A stretch of DNA of 64,000 nt from Methyloversatilis sp. (lineage in GTDB: Bacteria; Pseudomonadota; Gammaproteobacteria; Burkholderiales; Rhodocyclaceae), in contig NZ_JAUYNV010000016.1 of NCBI RefSeq assembly GCF_030698125.1, positions 1 to 64,000 of the forward strand. Reading direction: 5' to 3'. Positions 1 to 7,397 of the stretch are shown in pieces (within the stretch, counting starts at the first letter, position 1; each line of letters opens with the position of its first letter). The position numbers and the translations under genes are program-made. Below the pieces are notes generated by a model. It saw only the letters and a program-made list of their open reading frames with translations, was not told the origin of the DNA and did no database searches.

Positions 1-392
1 CGATTGACGGTGTCGCAGCACATCACCGGGATCACTGACGGATCCTGCTTCGGCTCGTACTTCCACTTGATCTTCTGGGTTTCCAGATCGATCGCGAACA
101 CCTTGTTGGGGAACGGCGAATGCACGAACAACGTGTCGCCAATGACCAGCGGACCACCTTCGTGACCGCGCAACACGCCGGTCGAGAAGGTCCAGGCGAC
201 CTTCATGTCCTTCACATTCTTCTTGTTGATCTGGTTCAGGGTGCTGTAGCGCTGGTTTTCGAAGTTGCCGGCCTGCATGGCCCAGTTCTTCGGGTCCTTG
301 ATCAGCTTGGCGACATCGGCGTTGGCCAGGGCGGTCCCCGGAATTGCGAGTGCAGCCAGCCATAGCGGCACTTGCTTGAACTTGCTGGACAT
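1..392 (-). CDS. xoxF: Lanthanide-dependent methanol dehydrogenase XoxF, N-terminal part (cut by window edge)
   Basis: Periplasmic PQQ-dependent methanol dehydrogenase that oxidises methanol to formaldehyde or formate. Only the first 130 residues lie in the window; the rest runs off the left edge. Visible: a signal peptide of about 23 residues ending ALA, the beta-propeller segment [17 protein letters not shown] (67-83), and [16 protein letters not shown] (116-131) with the vicinal cysteine pair at 125-126. From memory, this last stretch reads as in XoxF1/XoxF5 enzymes, whereas MxaF has CCDLVNRG. The XoxF-diagnostic second active-site Asp is outside the window. The start has a strong ribosome site (AAGGAG, 7 nt before ATG). 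It lies on the same strand as, and 305 bp downstream of, mxaL copy 1, with its own leader. Confidence 0.9.
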   Translation of the reverse strand, partial: MSSKFKQVPLWLAALAIPGTALANADVAKLIKDPKNWAMQAGNFENQRYSTLNQINKKNVKDMKVAWTFSTGVLRGHEGGPLVIGDTLFVHSPFPNKVFAIDLETQKIKWKYEPKQDPSVIPVMCCDTVN

Positions 393-425
393 TGGCTTCT
401 CCTTGTTGCTATTTATTTAACCGGG

Positions 426-445
426 GCGTTTCGAGACCGAAACGC
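426..445. promoter_or_regulatory. Perfect inverted repeat upstream of xoxF
   Basis: Arms gcgtttcg and cgaaacgc are perfectly complementary (8 bp) around a 4-nt centre. They sit 34-53 nt upstream of the xoxF start. Between the dyad and the ribosome site is an AT-rich stretch (TTAAATAAATAG on the coding strand) that could hold a -10 element. Either a regulator site overlapping the promoter or a 5' leader hairpin would explain it; the sequence alone does not decide. The rest of the 393-697 gap holds no gene that I can recognise. Confidence 0.45.
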
Positions 446-660
446 AACCGCCGGCCCGAGAGGTCATAAGTGGCTCGCCTCCATCGGGTTATGGGTTTTA
501 TAGCATGGCAAACTGCAACGGCAGGAGATTCTCCCCGGGCTGGGTGAGCCTTCTCCCGTAGATCGGGAAGCCGTCCCTGTCTTGATGGTTGGTTTTCCCT
601 GATTGGTCCGGGCGCACGGCGCAAGCGGCTCGAAACCCGGGCTGCGCGACGCGCTGTTGC

Positions 661-698
661 ACGATGCATCACCGCGCGACAGAGCGGTAATGCATCGT
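661..698 (-). terminator. Stem-loop at the 3' end of mxaL copy 1
   Basis: Arms 661-675 and 684-698 pair in 14 of 15 positions around an 8-nt loop, and the stem begins at the mxaL stop codon. No T-run follows on the minus strand, so this is not a textbook intrinsic terminator. A transcript-end or mRNA-stability hairpin closing the mxa operon before xoxF is the likeliest role. Confidence 0.45.
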
Positions 699-1681
699 CA
701 AGCCGTGGGGCGGGGAAGGCGCAGATCGGGGCGATAGGCCCAGGCGAGGCACAGCAGACCGAGCAGTGCCGACACCCAACCCAGTTCCGTAGGCACCGAT
801 TGCTGACGCGCGAAAGCCGGATCGACCAGCGCATTTGCCAGTTCGTCAGGCGATGCGAGCGCCTCGTAGCGCATGCCGGTCTGGGTCGCCAGATCGCGCA
901 GGTGGGCGCCCTTCAGGTTCGACAGGTGCTCGGTGCCGCTGGCCCGCGTACTCTCGATCGCCTGGCCGGACTCGTCGACCATGGTCTCCTGCGCTGCGCT
1001 GCCATTGCGTCCGCGCGAGGCCGTGTTGCTCTGCACCACCTCGTCTGCCTTCCAGTAGCCGAGCAGCCGGCCATCGAGGTCCAGTTTCGGAATCGGGCTC
1101 AGCGTGGCGCCGCCGGTGCCGACGATCAGGCCCTTCACCAGCCCCGGCTCGCCGTCGAAGGACGGTCGCATCTTCGGATTCAACGGCGGTGCTTCGTGAC
1201 CGTCGGTGACGAACACCAGCGACGGCGGCTGTTCCATGTCGCGCAGTGCGCGGATCGACGAAAACAGCCCCTTCGATACCTCGCTGGCACCGGCCCACGA
1301 CATCTGGCCATCTATATTGGCCAGCGTCGCCAGCAGTTCGTGGTAGTTGCCGCACACTTCGACCGGCGTCATCAGCGCCAGCAGACGGTACTCCGAGAAC
1401 ACGCCCCAGCCGATGCGCGAGCCGCAGGGCAGGGTGCGCAGCGACCGGCCGAGACTGTGCTTGGCATAGTCGAGCCGGCTGACCGGTTTGCCATCGAGTT
1501 CGTAATCCCGCGTATTCATGCTCTGCGTGATGTCCAGCACCACCATATGGTGAAAGCTGGGGCCGGGCAGCGGCAGCGGCGGCAGTACGGCGGCCACCGC
1601 AAACAGCAGTACCGCCAGACTGAGCGGCAACGCGTGCGCACTGCGCGCGCGGGCCAGCAGCACAGCGGGCGAAACCATCAT
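698..1681 (-). CDS. mxaL: MxaL-like VWA-domain protein, copy 1
   Basis: Membrane-anchored von Willebrand factor A protein of the methanol dehydrogenase maturation operon. In methylotrophs MxaA, C, K and L are known to be needed for calcium insertion into MxaFI. Visible: an N-terminal membrane helix (about 18-38), a VWA domain starting VVLDITQSM with the metal-site motif D-x-T-x-S at 50-54 (Thr in place of the usual first Ser), and a C-terminal membrane helix near 301-316. Length 327 aa. It is the last gene of mxaRSACKL copy 1; its tandem ATG codons overlap the mxaK stop. The assignment rests on the VWA domain plus the intact gene order, since VWA proteins alone are not specific. Confidence 0.8.
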   Translation of the reverse strand: MMVSPAVLLARARSAHALPLSLAVLLFAVAAVLPPLPLPGPSFHHMVVLDITQSMNTRDYELDGKPVSRLDYAKHSLGRSLRTLPCGSRIGWGVFSEYRLLALMTPVEVCGNYHELLATLANIDGQMSWAGASEVSKGLFSSIRALRDMEQPPSLVFVTDGHEAPPLNPKMRPSFDGEPGLVKGLIVGTGGATLSPIPKLDLDGRLLGYWKADEVVQSNTASRGRNGSAAQETMVDESGQAIESTRASGTEHLSNLKGAHLRDLATQTGMRYEALASPDELANALVDPAFARQQSVPTELGWVSALLGLLCLAWAYRPDLRLPRPTA

Positions 1682-2217
1682 GGCAGCCCCAGCGTGAAGG
1701 CTTTCATGGTCGTCACCGCGCGCTCGCTGTTCTGCGGCAGCGGCGGTGCTTCCGTCAGCACCTCCTCGCGCTCGGGCGCGAGGCGCAGCGTGCGTTCGAG
1801 GTTGTACTTCGCGTCCCAGTGGTGCGGATTGCGCTGCAGCAATTCGCGATAGCTGGTCTTGGCCAGTTCGGCCAGCGGCAGCGAACGGCCGATTTCCTCC
1901 GGACCGTACTTGAGCGCCTCGCGCAGGTGCAGGTTGCCGAGGTTGTACAGCACGGCTTCCAGCAGCGCACCCTCGGTCGCGCGCGACAGCGCCTTGTAGG
2001 CGCGCACGGCACCTTCGTAGTCGTTGCGCGCGGCCAGCGACAGCGCGCGGGCGAATTCGGCTTCCGGCGCGTCCTGCGTGGCCGCGGCATCGACGGCGGT
2101 GGAGAGCAGACGGTTGAAGTCGCGCGCCTGCGACAGCCGGTAAGCTTCATAGGCCGAAAACAGCAGGCTCAACACGAGCAGGATGACGAGCAGAGTGCCC
2201 GCCTGGCGAAGTTTCAT
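1678..2217 (-). CDS. mxaK: MxaK-like protein, copy 1
   Basis: Small accessory protein (179 aa) of the mxa maturation operon. An N-terminal membrane helix (about 7-28) is followed by a helical periplasmic region with a TPR-like pattern (YNLGNLHLREAL, then W-D-A-K-Y-N-L-E-R-T). The ATG at 2217 overlaps the mxaC stop by 4 nt (ATGA), and the stop overlaps the mxaL start. A much longer open frame runs upstream through mxaC, but it is antisense-like arginine/alanine-rich sequence and is not coding. Its paralogue is at 21334-21870 and shares the NLGNLHLREAL and LERxLxLAPE segments. Known role: metal insertion into methanol dehydrogenase; the exact chemistry is not known to me. Confidence 0.78.
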   Translation of the reverse strand: MKLRQAGTLLVILLVLSLLFSAYEAYRLSQARDFNRLLSTAVDAAATQDAPEAEFARALSLAARNDYEGAVRAYKALSRATEGALLEAVLYNLGNLHLREALKYGPEEIGRSLPLAELAKTSYRELLQRNPHHWDAKYNLERTLRLAPEREEVLTEAPPLPQNSERAVTTMKAFTLGLP

Positions 2218-3251
2218 GATGGAAGGTCCTGTGTCCAGGCCGGTTTCGTCAGCAGGCGACTGGCCAGCGCGAGGGCGCCGGCCAGCAGAGCCAGTGCGAA
2301 GAACCAGGCCGAGAAGTCGCGGCGCGGAATGCGTTCGGCGTAATCGAGTGGCAGGTTCTGCTGGCGGTCGACCTCGGCCACCGCCTGCTTGACCGCTTCG
2401 GGGTCTTCGGCTTCGAAAGCCTGATAGGGCACGCCGGTCGATTTCAGGAAGGCGTGCAGCGCCGCCTCCGGCATGTTGCCGTCGTTCGGGTCGCCATCCA
2501 GTCCCTGGCTGAGGGCGGAGCGGATGAAGACCCAGTACACCGCGACCCGGTTCTTGTTCAGCGCGCGGGTGATGCGTTCGCGCATGTCGGGATCGACCTG
2601 GGCGGCGCCGTCCGATACCAGCAGCAGGATGCGGCTGCCCGAGTAGGCGCGCCGCTCGAATTGTTCGGCACCTGCCAGCAGGGCGCGACCGATGTCGGTT
2701 TCCGACAGGCCGCGGCCGATGCCGCCGGCTTCGATCGCCGCCTGCACCACGTCGCCGTGCTGAGTGAAAGACACCACCGCCATCGGGGTCGAGCTGAACA
2801 GCAGCAGCGCGTAGCGGTCTTCCGGTCGCCGTTGCGCGAAATCGCTGAGCAGCCGGCGCGCCACTTTGCCCTTGGATTCGTGCGATGAGTCGATGACCGG
2901 CTGCCGGCCCTTGGGCACCAGCGGTTCGTCCATGCTGCGGCTGCGGTCGAGCACGATGGCGATTTCGGCGCCGCGGCCGGTGCGTTGCAGCTCGGTGGCC
3001 GGCTGACCGATGCCGGCCACGCCCAGGATGGCGGCCAGCATGGCCAGCGCGGCTGCAATGCGGCCGCCGCGCAGCAGCGCATCGCCCAGTCCGTCGCGTG
3101 GCAGCCAGTCGATGCAGGCGTAATCGAGCGTGTGGCGACGACGCGGCCACAGCGGCAGCAGGGCCAGCGGTAGCGCGAGCAGCCACAGCGGCGACGCGAA
3201 TTCGAGTCCGCCGAACAGGCTGCCGAACAGACCATTCACCGCGTCATTCAT
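2214..3251 (-). CDS. mxaC: MxaC-like VWA-domain protein, copy 1
   Basis: Membrane VWA protein (345 aa) of the methanol dehydrogenase maturation operon. Two N-terminal membrane helices (about 20-36 and 64-82) flank a basic loop. The VWA domain starts IAIVLDRSRSMD, with a complete D-x-S-x-S metal site at 102-106, and a C-terminal helix lies near 313-330. I chose the ATG at 3251, which overlaps the mxaA stop (ATGA), over an upstream in-frame start because the paralogue begins at the equivalent place. Downstream it overlaps mxaK. It probably acts with MxaS, MxaL and the MoxR ATPase as a chaperone-like complex (inference from MoxR/VWA systems). Confidence 0.8.
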   Translation of the reverse strand: MNDAVNGLFGSLFGGLEFASPLWLLALPLALLPLWPRRRHTLDYACIDWLPRDGLGDALLRGGRIAAALAMLAAILGVAGIGQPATELQRTGRGAEIAIVLDRSRSMDEPLVPKGRQPVIDSSHESKGKVARRLLSDFAQRRPEDRYALLLFSSTPMAVVSFTQHGDVVQAAIEAGGIGRGLSETDIGRALLAGAEQFERRAYSGSRILLLVSDGAAQVDPDMRERITRALNKNRVAVYWVFIRSALSQGLDGDPNDGNMPEAALHAFLKSTGVPYQAFEAEDPEAVKQAVAEVDRQQNLPLDYAERIPRRDFSAWFFALALLAGALALASRLLTKPAWTQDLPS

Positions 3252-4210
3252 GCCAGCGCCTGCCGTTCGAGCCTGGCCACACGTGCGCACAGCGCAGCCG
3301 GTTCCTGGCCATCGACCGGGTGGTCGGCAAAGAAGCGCTTCTGCGAGGCCTCGAAGAAGCGTTCGAGCTCGGACTGCTGCGGTGCCAGCCAGGGTGCGCG
3401 CGCCAGCAGCGACGCCAGGTTGTGGCCGCGCACCACATGACCGGCCGTTTCGTCGAGCGCGCGGTGCAGGCGTTGCCAGATCGCGGTCGACCCCGGGTCG
3501 AGGTGGCGCATGTCACGCGCTGCACGGGTGAACGGCAGGCTGTTGCGCGCGCGCAGCTGGCGCAGCACGTACAGCGCGAGCCAGGCGGCGGCCAGCGCGG
3601 CGGCCGCGTACAGCGCAAAGTGAAGCCGCCGCTCCAGAGGCGCCGTGTCGATGCGCGGCGCCTCGGCGTCCGGCCGCATTTCTTCCAGGCCGGCACGCGC
3701 CAGCACGATGGTCGGCGTGAGCGGCGCGACGGTCACCGGCAGCACGCCGGTTTCGAGGCGCACGCCGGGAGTTTTCGTTGCGAGGTCGAGCGCCGGCAGG
3801 TCGAGCGCCCGCAATTCATCCGGCACATTGATGATCTGGAAGTCGATGACCAGCCAGCGCCGGCCGGCGGCATCGCGTTCGATGCGCACGTCGCGCCGCT
3901 GGAACCAGTTGCCGACCCGTTCCAGCTCGGGCAACGCGTCGGGTTCCAGCAGGCGACCTTCGTGTTCGAGCGCGATGCGCTGGGTGATCACGTCGCCGAT
4001 GACGTGGCCGAAGGGCCGCAGCGGCTGCACCTCGGGGGCGATCGACAGTGCCGCGGCCAGGGGGGCTGCAGGCGGAGCGTCCTGCGTGGTCTCCTGAGCC
4101 GGTGCCTGAGCCGGCGCAGCAGCGTCCTGCGCATGGCAGGGGCCGAGCGTGAGCAGGGCAAGCGCGGCGCCAAGGCTGAGCAGGCGCAGTCTCCAGTAGG
4201 TGGGTTGCAT
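3248..4210 (-). CDS. mxaA: MxaA-like protein, copy 1
   Basis: Exported, membrane-attached protein (320 aa) of the mxa operon, implicated in calcium insertion into methanol dehydrogenase. A signal peptide (about 1-24, ending CHAQ) precedes an Ala/Pro/Gln-rich linker and a periplasmic domain. A single membrane helix follows near 212-230, with a cytoplasmic tail of helical segments. I chose the ATG at 4210, one base after the mxaS stop, which removes 17 upstream in-frame residues and places the signal peptide at the terminus. The copy at 22946-23968 shares the layout but is clearly more diverged than the MoxR copies, so the family call leans on operon position. Confidence 0.75.
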   Translation of the reverse strand: MQPTYWRLRLLSLGAALALLTLGPCHAQDAAAPAQAPAQETTQDAPPAAPLAAALSIAPEVQPLRPFGHVIGDVITQRIALEHEGRLLEPDALPELERVGNWFQRRDVRIERDAAGRRWLVIDFQIINVPDELRALDLPALDLATKTPGVRLETGVLPVTVAPLTPTIVLARAGLEEMRPDAEAPRIDTAPLERRLHFALYAAAALAAAWLALYVLRQLRARNSLPFTRAARDMRHLDPGSTAIWQRLHRALDETAGHVVRGHNLASLLARAPWLAPQQSELERFFEASQKRFFADHPVDGQEPAALCARVARLERQALA

Positions 4211-4211
4211 G

Positions 4212-5063
4212 TCAGACAGCCTCGAAGAAATAGCGCGACAGCGCGTCCGCATCGAACGCACCCGTCATGTAGAAGGGACGCATGCCGCGGTCGCCGAACA
4301 GTTTCTGCAGGTCGGCGCGGCGCTGCGCGAAGGCGTCCTTCCAGCGCCGGCGGATGACCGGTCGCAGCCACAGCCCGCGCCGGCGACCGGTTTCGATGTC
4401 GCGCAAGGCAAGCAGCCCTTCGCCGTCCGGCGCCTGCGGTTCCACTTCGTCCCAGATGACCATCGGCACGACGTGTGCGTGCGACAACAGGTCGAGCGCC
4501 TTGCCCAGTTCGGGCAATGGCGCGTGGAAGTCGGATGCCACGAACACCAGTGCCTGCCGGCCGGCGATGCGCATGCAGGCTTCGGCCAGCCCGGCGCTCG
4601 ACGGCTGGTCGGCACGGCTGCGCAGGAGCGCCTCGGCAATCATCAGGCCGGCGCCGCGCGAGCGCATCGGCGCCAGCATCAGGTCGGTGCGTTCGGTGCG
4701 GTCGAACGCCAGCAGGCCGACGGCGTCGCCCATGCGGAAACTCGAATCACCGAGCGAGCGGGCGAACTCGGCCAGCCGTTCCAGCTTGGTGGCCGCCGAG
4801 CCGAACGCCATCGACGCCGACACGTCGGCCACCAGATAGACCGGAATGCCGGCGCGCTGGCGCGTCACCCGTACCAGCCAGCGCTGTTCAGGGTCGCGCA
4901 CGCTGGCACGCAGGTCGAGCCGACGCGGGTCCGGCCGGTCGAACAGCGTCTGGTGGGCGATGAATTCCTGCCCGCTGCCCGCCGTCACGCTGCGGTGCGC
5001 ACCCGGCCGCTGCCCGCCGACGCGTCGCGGCATGCGGTAGTGGAAGTCTTTCGGAGCGTTCAT
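4212..5063 (-). CDS. mxaS: MxaS-like DUF58 protein, copy 1
   Basis: DUF58-family protein (283 aa), typical partner of MoxR ATPases. Visible: RPDPRRLDLRAS (43-54) and a VWA-like fold starting VYLVADVSASMAFG with D-x-S-x-S at 80-84. No membrane helix is apparent, so it is probably cytoplasmic at the membrane. I chose the ATG at 5063 because the paralogous protein aligns from MxxPxxFHYRMP; a frame extending to 5147 adds unrelated residues. It lies 25 nt after mxaR and 1 nt before mxaA. Role inferred from the mxaRSACKL operon. Confidence 0.8.
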   Translation of the reverse strand: MNAPKDFHYRMPRRVGGQRPGAHRSVTAGSGQEFIAHQTLFDRPDPRRLDLRASVRDPEQRWLVRVTRQRAGIPVYLVADVSASMAFGSAATKLERLAEFARSLGDSSFRMGDAVGLLAFDRTERTDLMLAPMRSRGAGLMIAEALLRSRADQPSSAGLAEACMRIAGRQALVFVASDFHAPLPELGKALDLLSHAHVVPMVIWDEVEPQAPDGEGLLALRDIETGRRRGLWLRPVIRRRWKDAFAQRRADLQKLFGDRGMRPFYMTGAFDADALSRYFFEAV

Positions 5064-5088
5064 GGTGCCGGTCTTGCCCGCTGCCCGA

Positions 5089-6108
5089 TCAGGGCGTGGC
5101 AACCCGTTCCAGCATTTGCGATACCAGCGCATCGGCCAGTTCGGCACGGCGCAGTTCGTAGACCGGCGTGAAGAACACGCGGTGCACCAATGTAGACGGC
5201 AGCACGGCGCGCATGTCTTCCGGCGTCAGATAGTCGCGGCCGTCCATCCAGGCCACCACGCGCGCGGCGCGCATCAGCATGCCCATGCCGCGCGGGCTGG
5301 CGCCGGCCAGGATCAGGCGCGACATGTCGACGCCGTCGATCTGCAGGCCGTATTTCACCGGGTCGCTGGTGGCGGCCCAGATGTCCATCGCGTAGCGCTG
5401 CAGCGCGTCGGTCGCGCTGACCGAACGCTGGATAGCCGCGCCGATGGTGTTCATCTGCATCCAGTCGACAACGCCCGGCGTCACCGTGTCGATCAGCGCA
5501 TCGGTGTCGTGGAAGCGCGGGTCGAACACCAGCGCGCGGCGCGTGTCGTCGTCCGACGGAGTGAGCATGCGCAGTTCGAACATGAAGCGGTCACGCGCGG
5601 CCGACGCCAGCTCGAAGGTTTCTTCCTTCTCCACCCGGTTGCGGTCGGCGAACACCGTCATGTGCGGAAAGCTGTATTCGCGGTTGAACGCCGACAGCGT
5701 GCGTTCGGCCATCGCGCGCAGCAGCAGCGACTGAACCTGCGGCCGGGCGCGGTTGATTTCGTTGAAGAAGAAGGTCGTCAGGCGCTCGCCGTGGCGCAGC
5801 AGCGGGCCCGGCTCGATGCGCGGCTTGCCTTCGTTGTCGACATAGGTGTGATAGACGAGATCGTTGGGCATCAGGTCGACCGTGCCCTCGACGCGTTCGA
5901 AATCACCGCCGATGGCGCGGGCGAACGCACGCAGCACCGTGGTCTTGCCGACGCCGACGTCGCCTTCGAGCAGCACGTGCCCGCGTGCGAACAGCGCAAC
6001 ATTGATCAGACGCAGGGTGTCGTCCTGGCCGACGATGGCGCGACGCACCTCTTCTTCAACGCGCAGCGCAAGGCCGCGCCAGTCCTGCAAGGCTTCCTGG
6101 GAGAGCAT
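5089..6108 (-). CDS. mxaR: MxaR, MoxR-type AAA+ ATPase, copy 1
   Basis: AAA+ ATPase of the MoxR family (339 aa), first gene of the mxa operon, thought to drive assembly or metallation of methanol dehydrogenase together with DUF58 and VWA proteins. Walker A GDVGVGKTT at 49-57, Walker B region FFFNEINRARPQ at 111-122, and the sensor/lid region SPRGMGMLMRAARVVAWMDG. Start at ATG 6108, since the codon before it is TTG. It is divergent from msrA with about 270 bp between starts. Its first 190 residues are nearly identical to the second copy (24825-25847), while the C-terminal third differs more. Confidence 0.88.
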   Translation of the reverse strand: MLSQEALQDWRGLALRVEEEVRRAIVGQDDTLRLINVALFARGHVLLEGDVGVGKTTVLRAFARAIGGDFERVEGTVDLMPNDLVYHTYVDNEGKPRIEPGPLLRHGERLTTFFFNEINRARPQVQSLLLRAMAERTLSAFNREYSFPHMTVFADRNRVEKEETFELASAARDRFMFELRMLTPSDDDTRRALVFDPRFHDTDALIDTVTPGVVDWMQMNTIGAAIQRSVSATDALQRYAMDIWAATSDPVKYGLQIDGVDMSRLILAGASPRGMGMLMRAARVVAWMDGRDYLTPEDMRAVLPSTLVHRVFFTPVYELRRAELADALVSQMLERVATP

Positions 6109-6377
6109 CAACTTGGGTTCCGGCGACGTTTATGGACGGGTAATTCGCCCCGAACGATACAAGGTTTGCCGGCGCCGCGCATGTTGCAGCGCGCCGGACC
6201 CGGTGCTTCGCAAAACGCTGTGAATGGCCCGGATACATGCCGATACCGACCATGGCGCCGCCCGGATGAACCTCGGCCCCCGCCGCGGGTCGATTCATGA
6301 ACGGGCAAATGCAGCCGCGGGCTGCAAACGTCTTTCCGAGCCGGAATCAAAAGGCGGCCCAATCTATGGAGGACCTG

Positions 6378-6935
6378 ATGATGACTGCCGTACCGACTGA
6401 AACCGCCCTCTTGGGCGGCGGCTGTTTCTGGTGCCTGGAGGCGGTGTTCAACCGTGTCGAAGGCGTGATCGAGGTCGAACCGGGGTATGCCGGTGGTCCG
6501 GTGCCGAATCCGACCTATGAACAGGTGTGCGGCGGCCTTACCGGCCACGCCGAGGTGCTGCGCATTTCGTTCGACGCGTCGATCATCGGTTTCGCCGAAC
6601 TGCTCGAGGTGTTTTTCGCGCTGCATGATCCGACCACCGAAAACCGGCAGGGCAATGACGTCGGCAGCCAGTACCGATCGGTGATCTTCTGCCGCGACGG
6701 CGTGCAGGCGGCGATCGCCCGCGACGTGATCGCACAGCTGACCGACGCACAGCGCTTTGCCGCGCCCATCGTCACCCGGGTCGAAGGCGACGTCACGTTC
6801 TGGCCGGCCGAGCCCTATCATTTCAACTACTATGACCACAATCCGATGCAGCCTTACTGCATGGCGGTGGTGGCGCCGAAGATAGACAAGCTGCGCCGGC
6901 TGTTCGCGACACGCGTCAAGACCCGGGTTTGCTGA
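6378..6935 (+). CDS. msrA: Peptide-methionine (S)-S-oxide reductase MsrA
   Basis: Repairs oxidised methionine (S-sulfoxide) in proteins. The active-site motif GCFWC is at 15-19 with catalytic Cys16. The C-terminal half has the family's F-W-P-A-E-P-Y-H-F-N-Y region, and a Cys lies at the very C-terminus that could act in resolving the disulfide. Length 185 aa. I chose ATG 6378 because GGAGG (6368-6372) sits 5 nt upstream; ATG 6366 and an upstream frame to 6297 are less likely. Monocistronic, divergent from mxaR. Confidence 0.93.
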   Translation: MMTAVPTETALLGGGCFWCLEAVFNRVEGVIEVEPGYAGGPVPNPTYEQVCGGLTGHAEVLRISFDASIIGFAELLEVFFALHDPTTENRQGNDVGSQYRSVIFCRDGVQAAIARDVIAQLTDAQRFAAPIVTRVEGDVTFWPAEPYHFNYYDHNPMQPYCMAVVAPKIDKLRRLFATRVKTRVC

Positions 6936-6980
6936 CACCATCGCGCGGACCTGACTGCGCTGACCGGCGCTCCGGCCGGG

Positions 6981-6986
6981 TAAACT
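6981..6986 (+). promoter_or_regulatory. Candidate -10 box (TAAACT) of the FKBP gene
   Basis: TAAACT lies 33 nt upstream of the start codon, in the context GGGTAAACTG that recurs before yhdP (46009). No convincing -35 is visible. Confidence 0.3.
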
Positions 6987-7019
6987 GCAACCCTCCCATT
7001 CATCCAACGGAACAATGAC

Positions 7020-7364
7020 ATGTCTGCCATCACCACCGAAAGCGGTCTCATCATCGAAGACATCACCCCGGGCAGCGGCGCCGAAGCGGTTGCCGGTCAG
7101 CGGGTCAGCGTGCACTACACGGGCTGGCTCACCGACGGCAAGAAGTTCGACTCGAGCAAGGACCGCAATCAGCCCTTCGGCTTCAATCTCGGCGCAGGCC
7201 AGGTCATCGGCGGCTGGGATGAAGGCGTGGTGGGCATGAAGGAAGGCGGCGTGCGCAAGCTGACCATATCGCCGCACCTGGGCTACGGCGCGCGCGGTGC
7301 CGGCGGTGTCATCCCGCCGAACGCCACCCTGGTTTTCGAGGTCGAGCTGTTGAGCGCAGGCTGA
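7020..7364 (+). CDS. FKBP-type peptidyl-prolyl cis-trans isomerase
   Basis: Single-domain FKBP prolyl isomerase (114 aa) without a signal peptide, so cytoplasmic. The family core is complete: [18 protein letters not shown], then [19 protein letters not shown], and [19 protein letters not shown]. Typical size for small FKBPs. An AT-rich -10-like box lies 33 nt upstream, and tamA follows after 33 nt, perhaps co-transcribed. Confidence 0.92.
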   Translation: MSAITTESGLIIEDITPGSGAEAVAGQRVSVHYTGWLTDGKKFDSSKDRNQPFGFNLGAGQVIGGWDEGVVGMKEGGVRKLTISPHLGYGARGAGGVIPPNATLVFEVELLSAG

Positions 7365-7397
7365 TTGCGCCGGCCTCGGCAACTGCGCGGCCAGTCC

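Noticed and set aside
2218-3186. Long upstream extension of the mxaK frame (502 codons in total)
   Set aside because: Arg/Ala/Gly-rich shadow of mxaC in another frame, typical of GC-rich DNA; mxaK starts at 2217 with an ATGA overlap.
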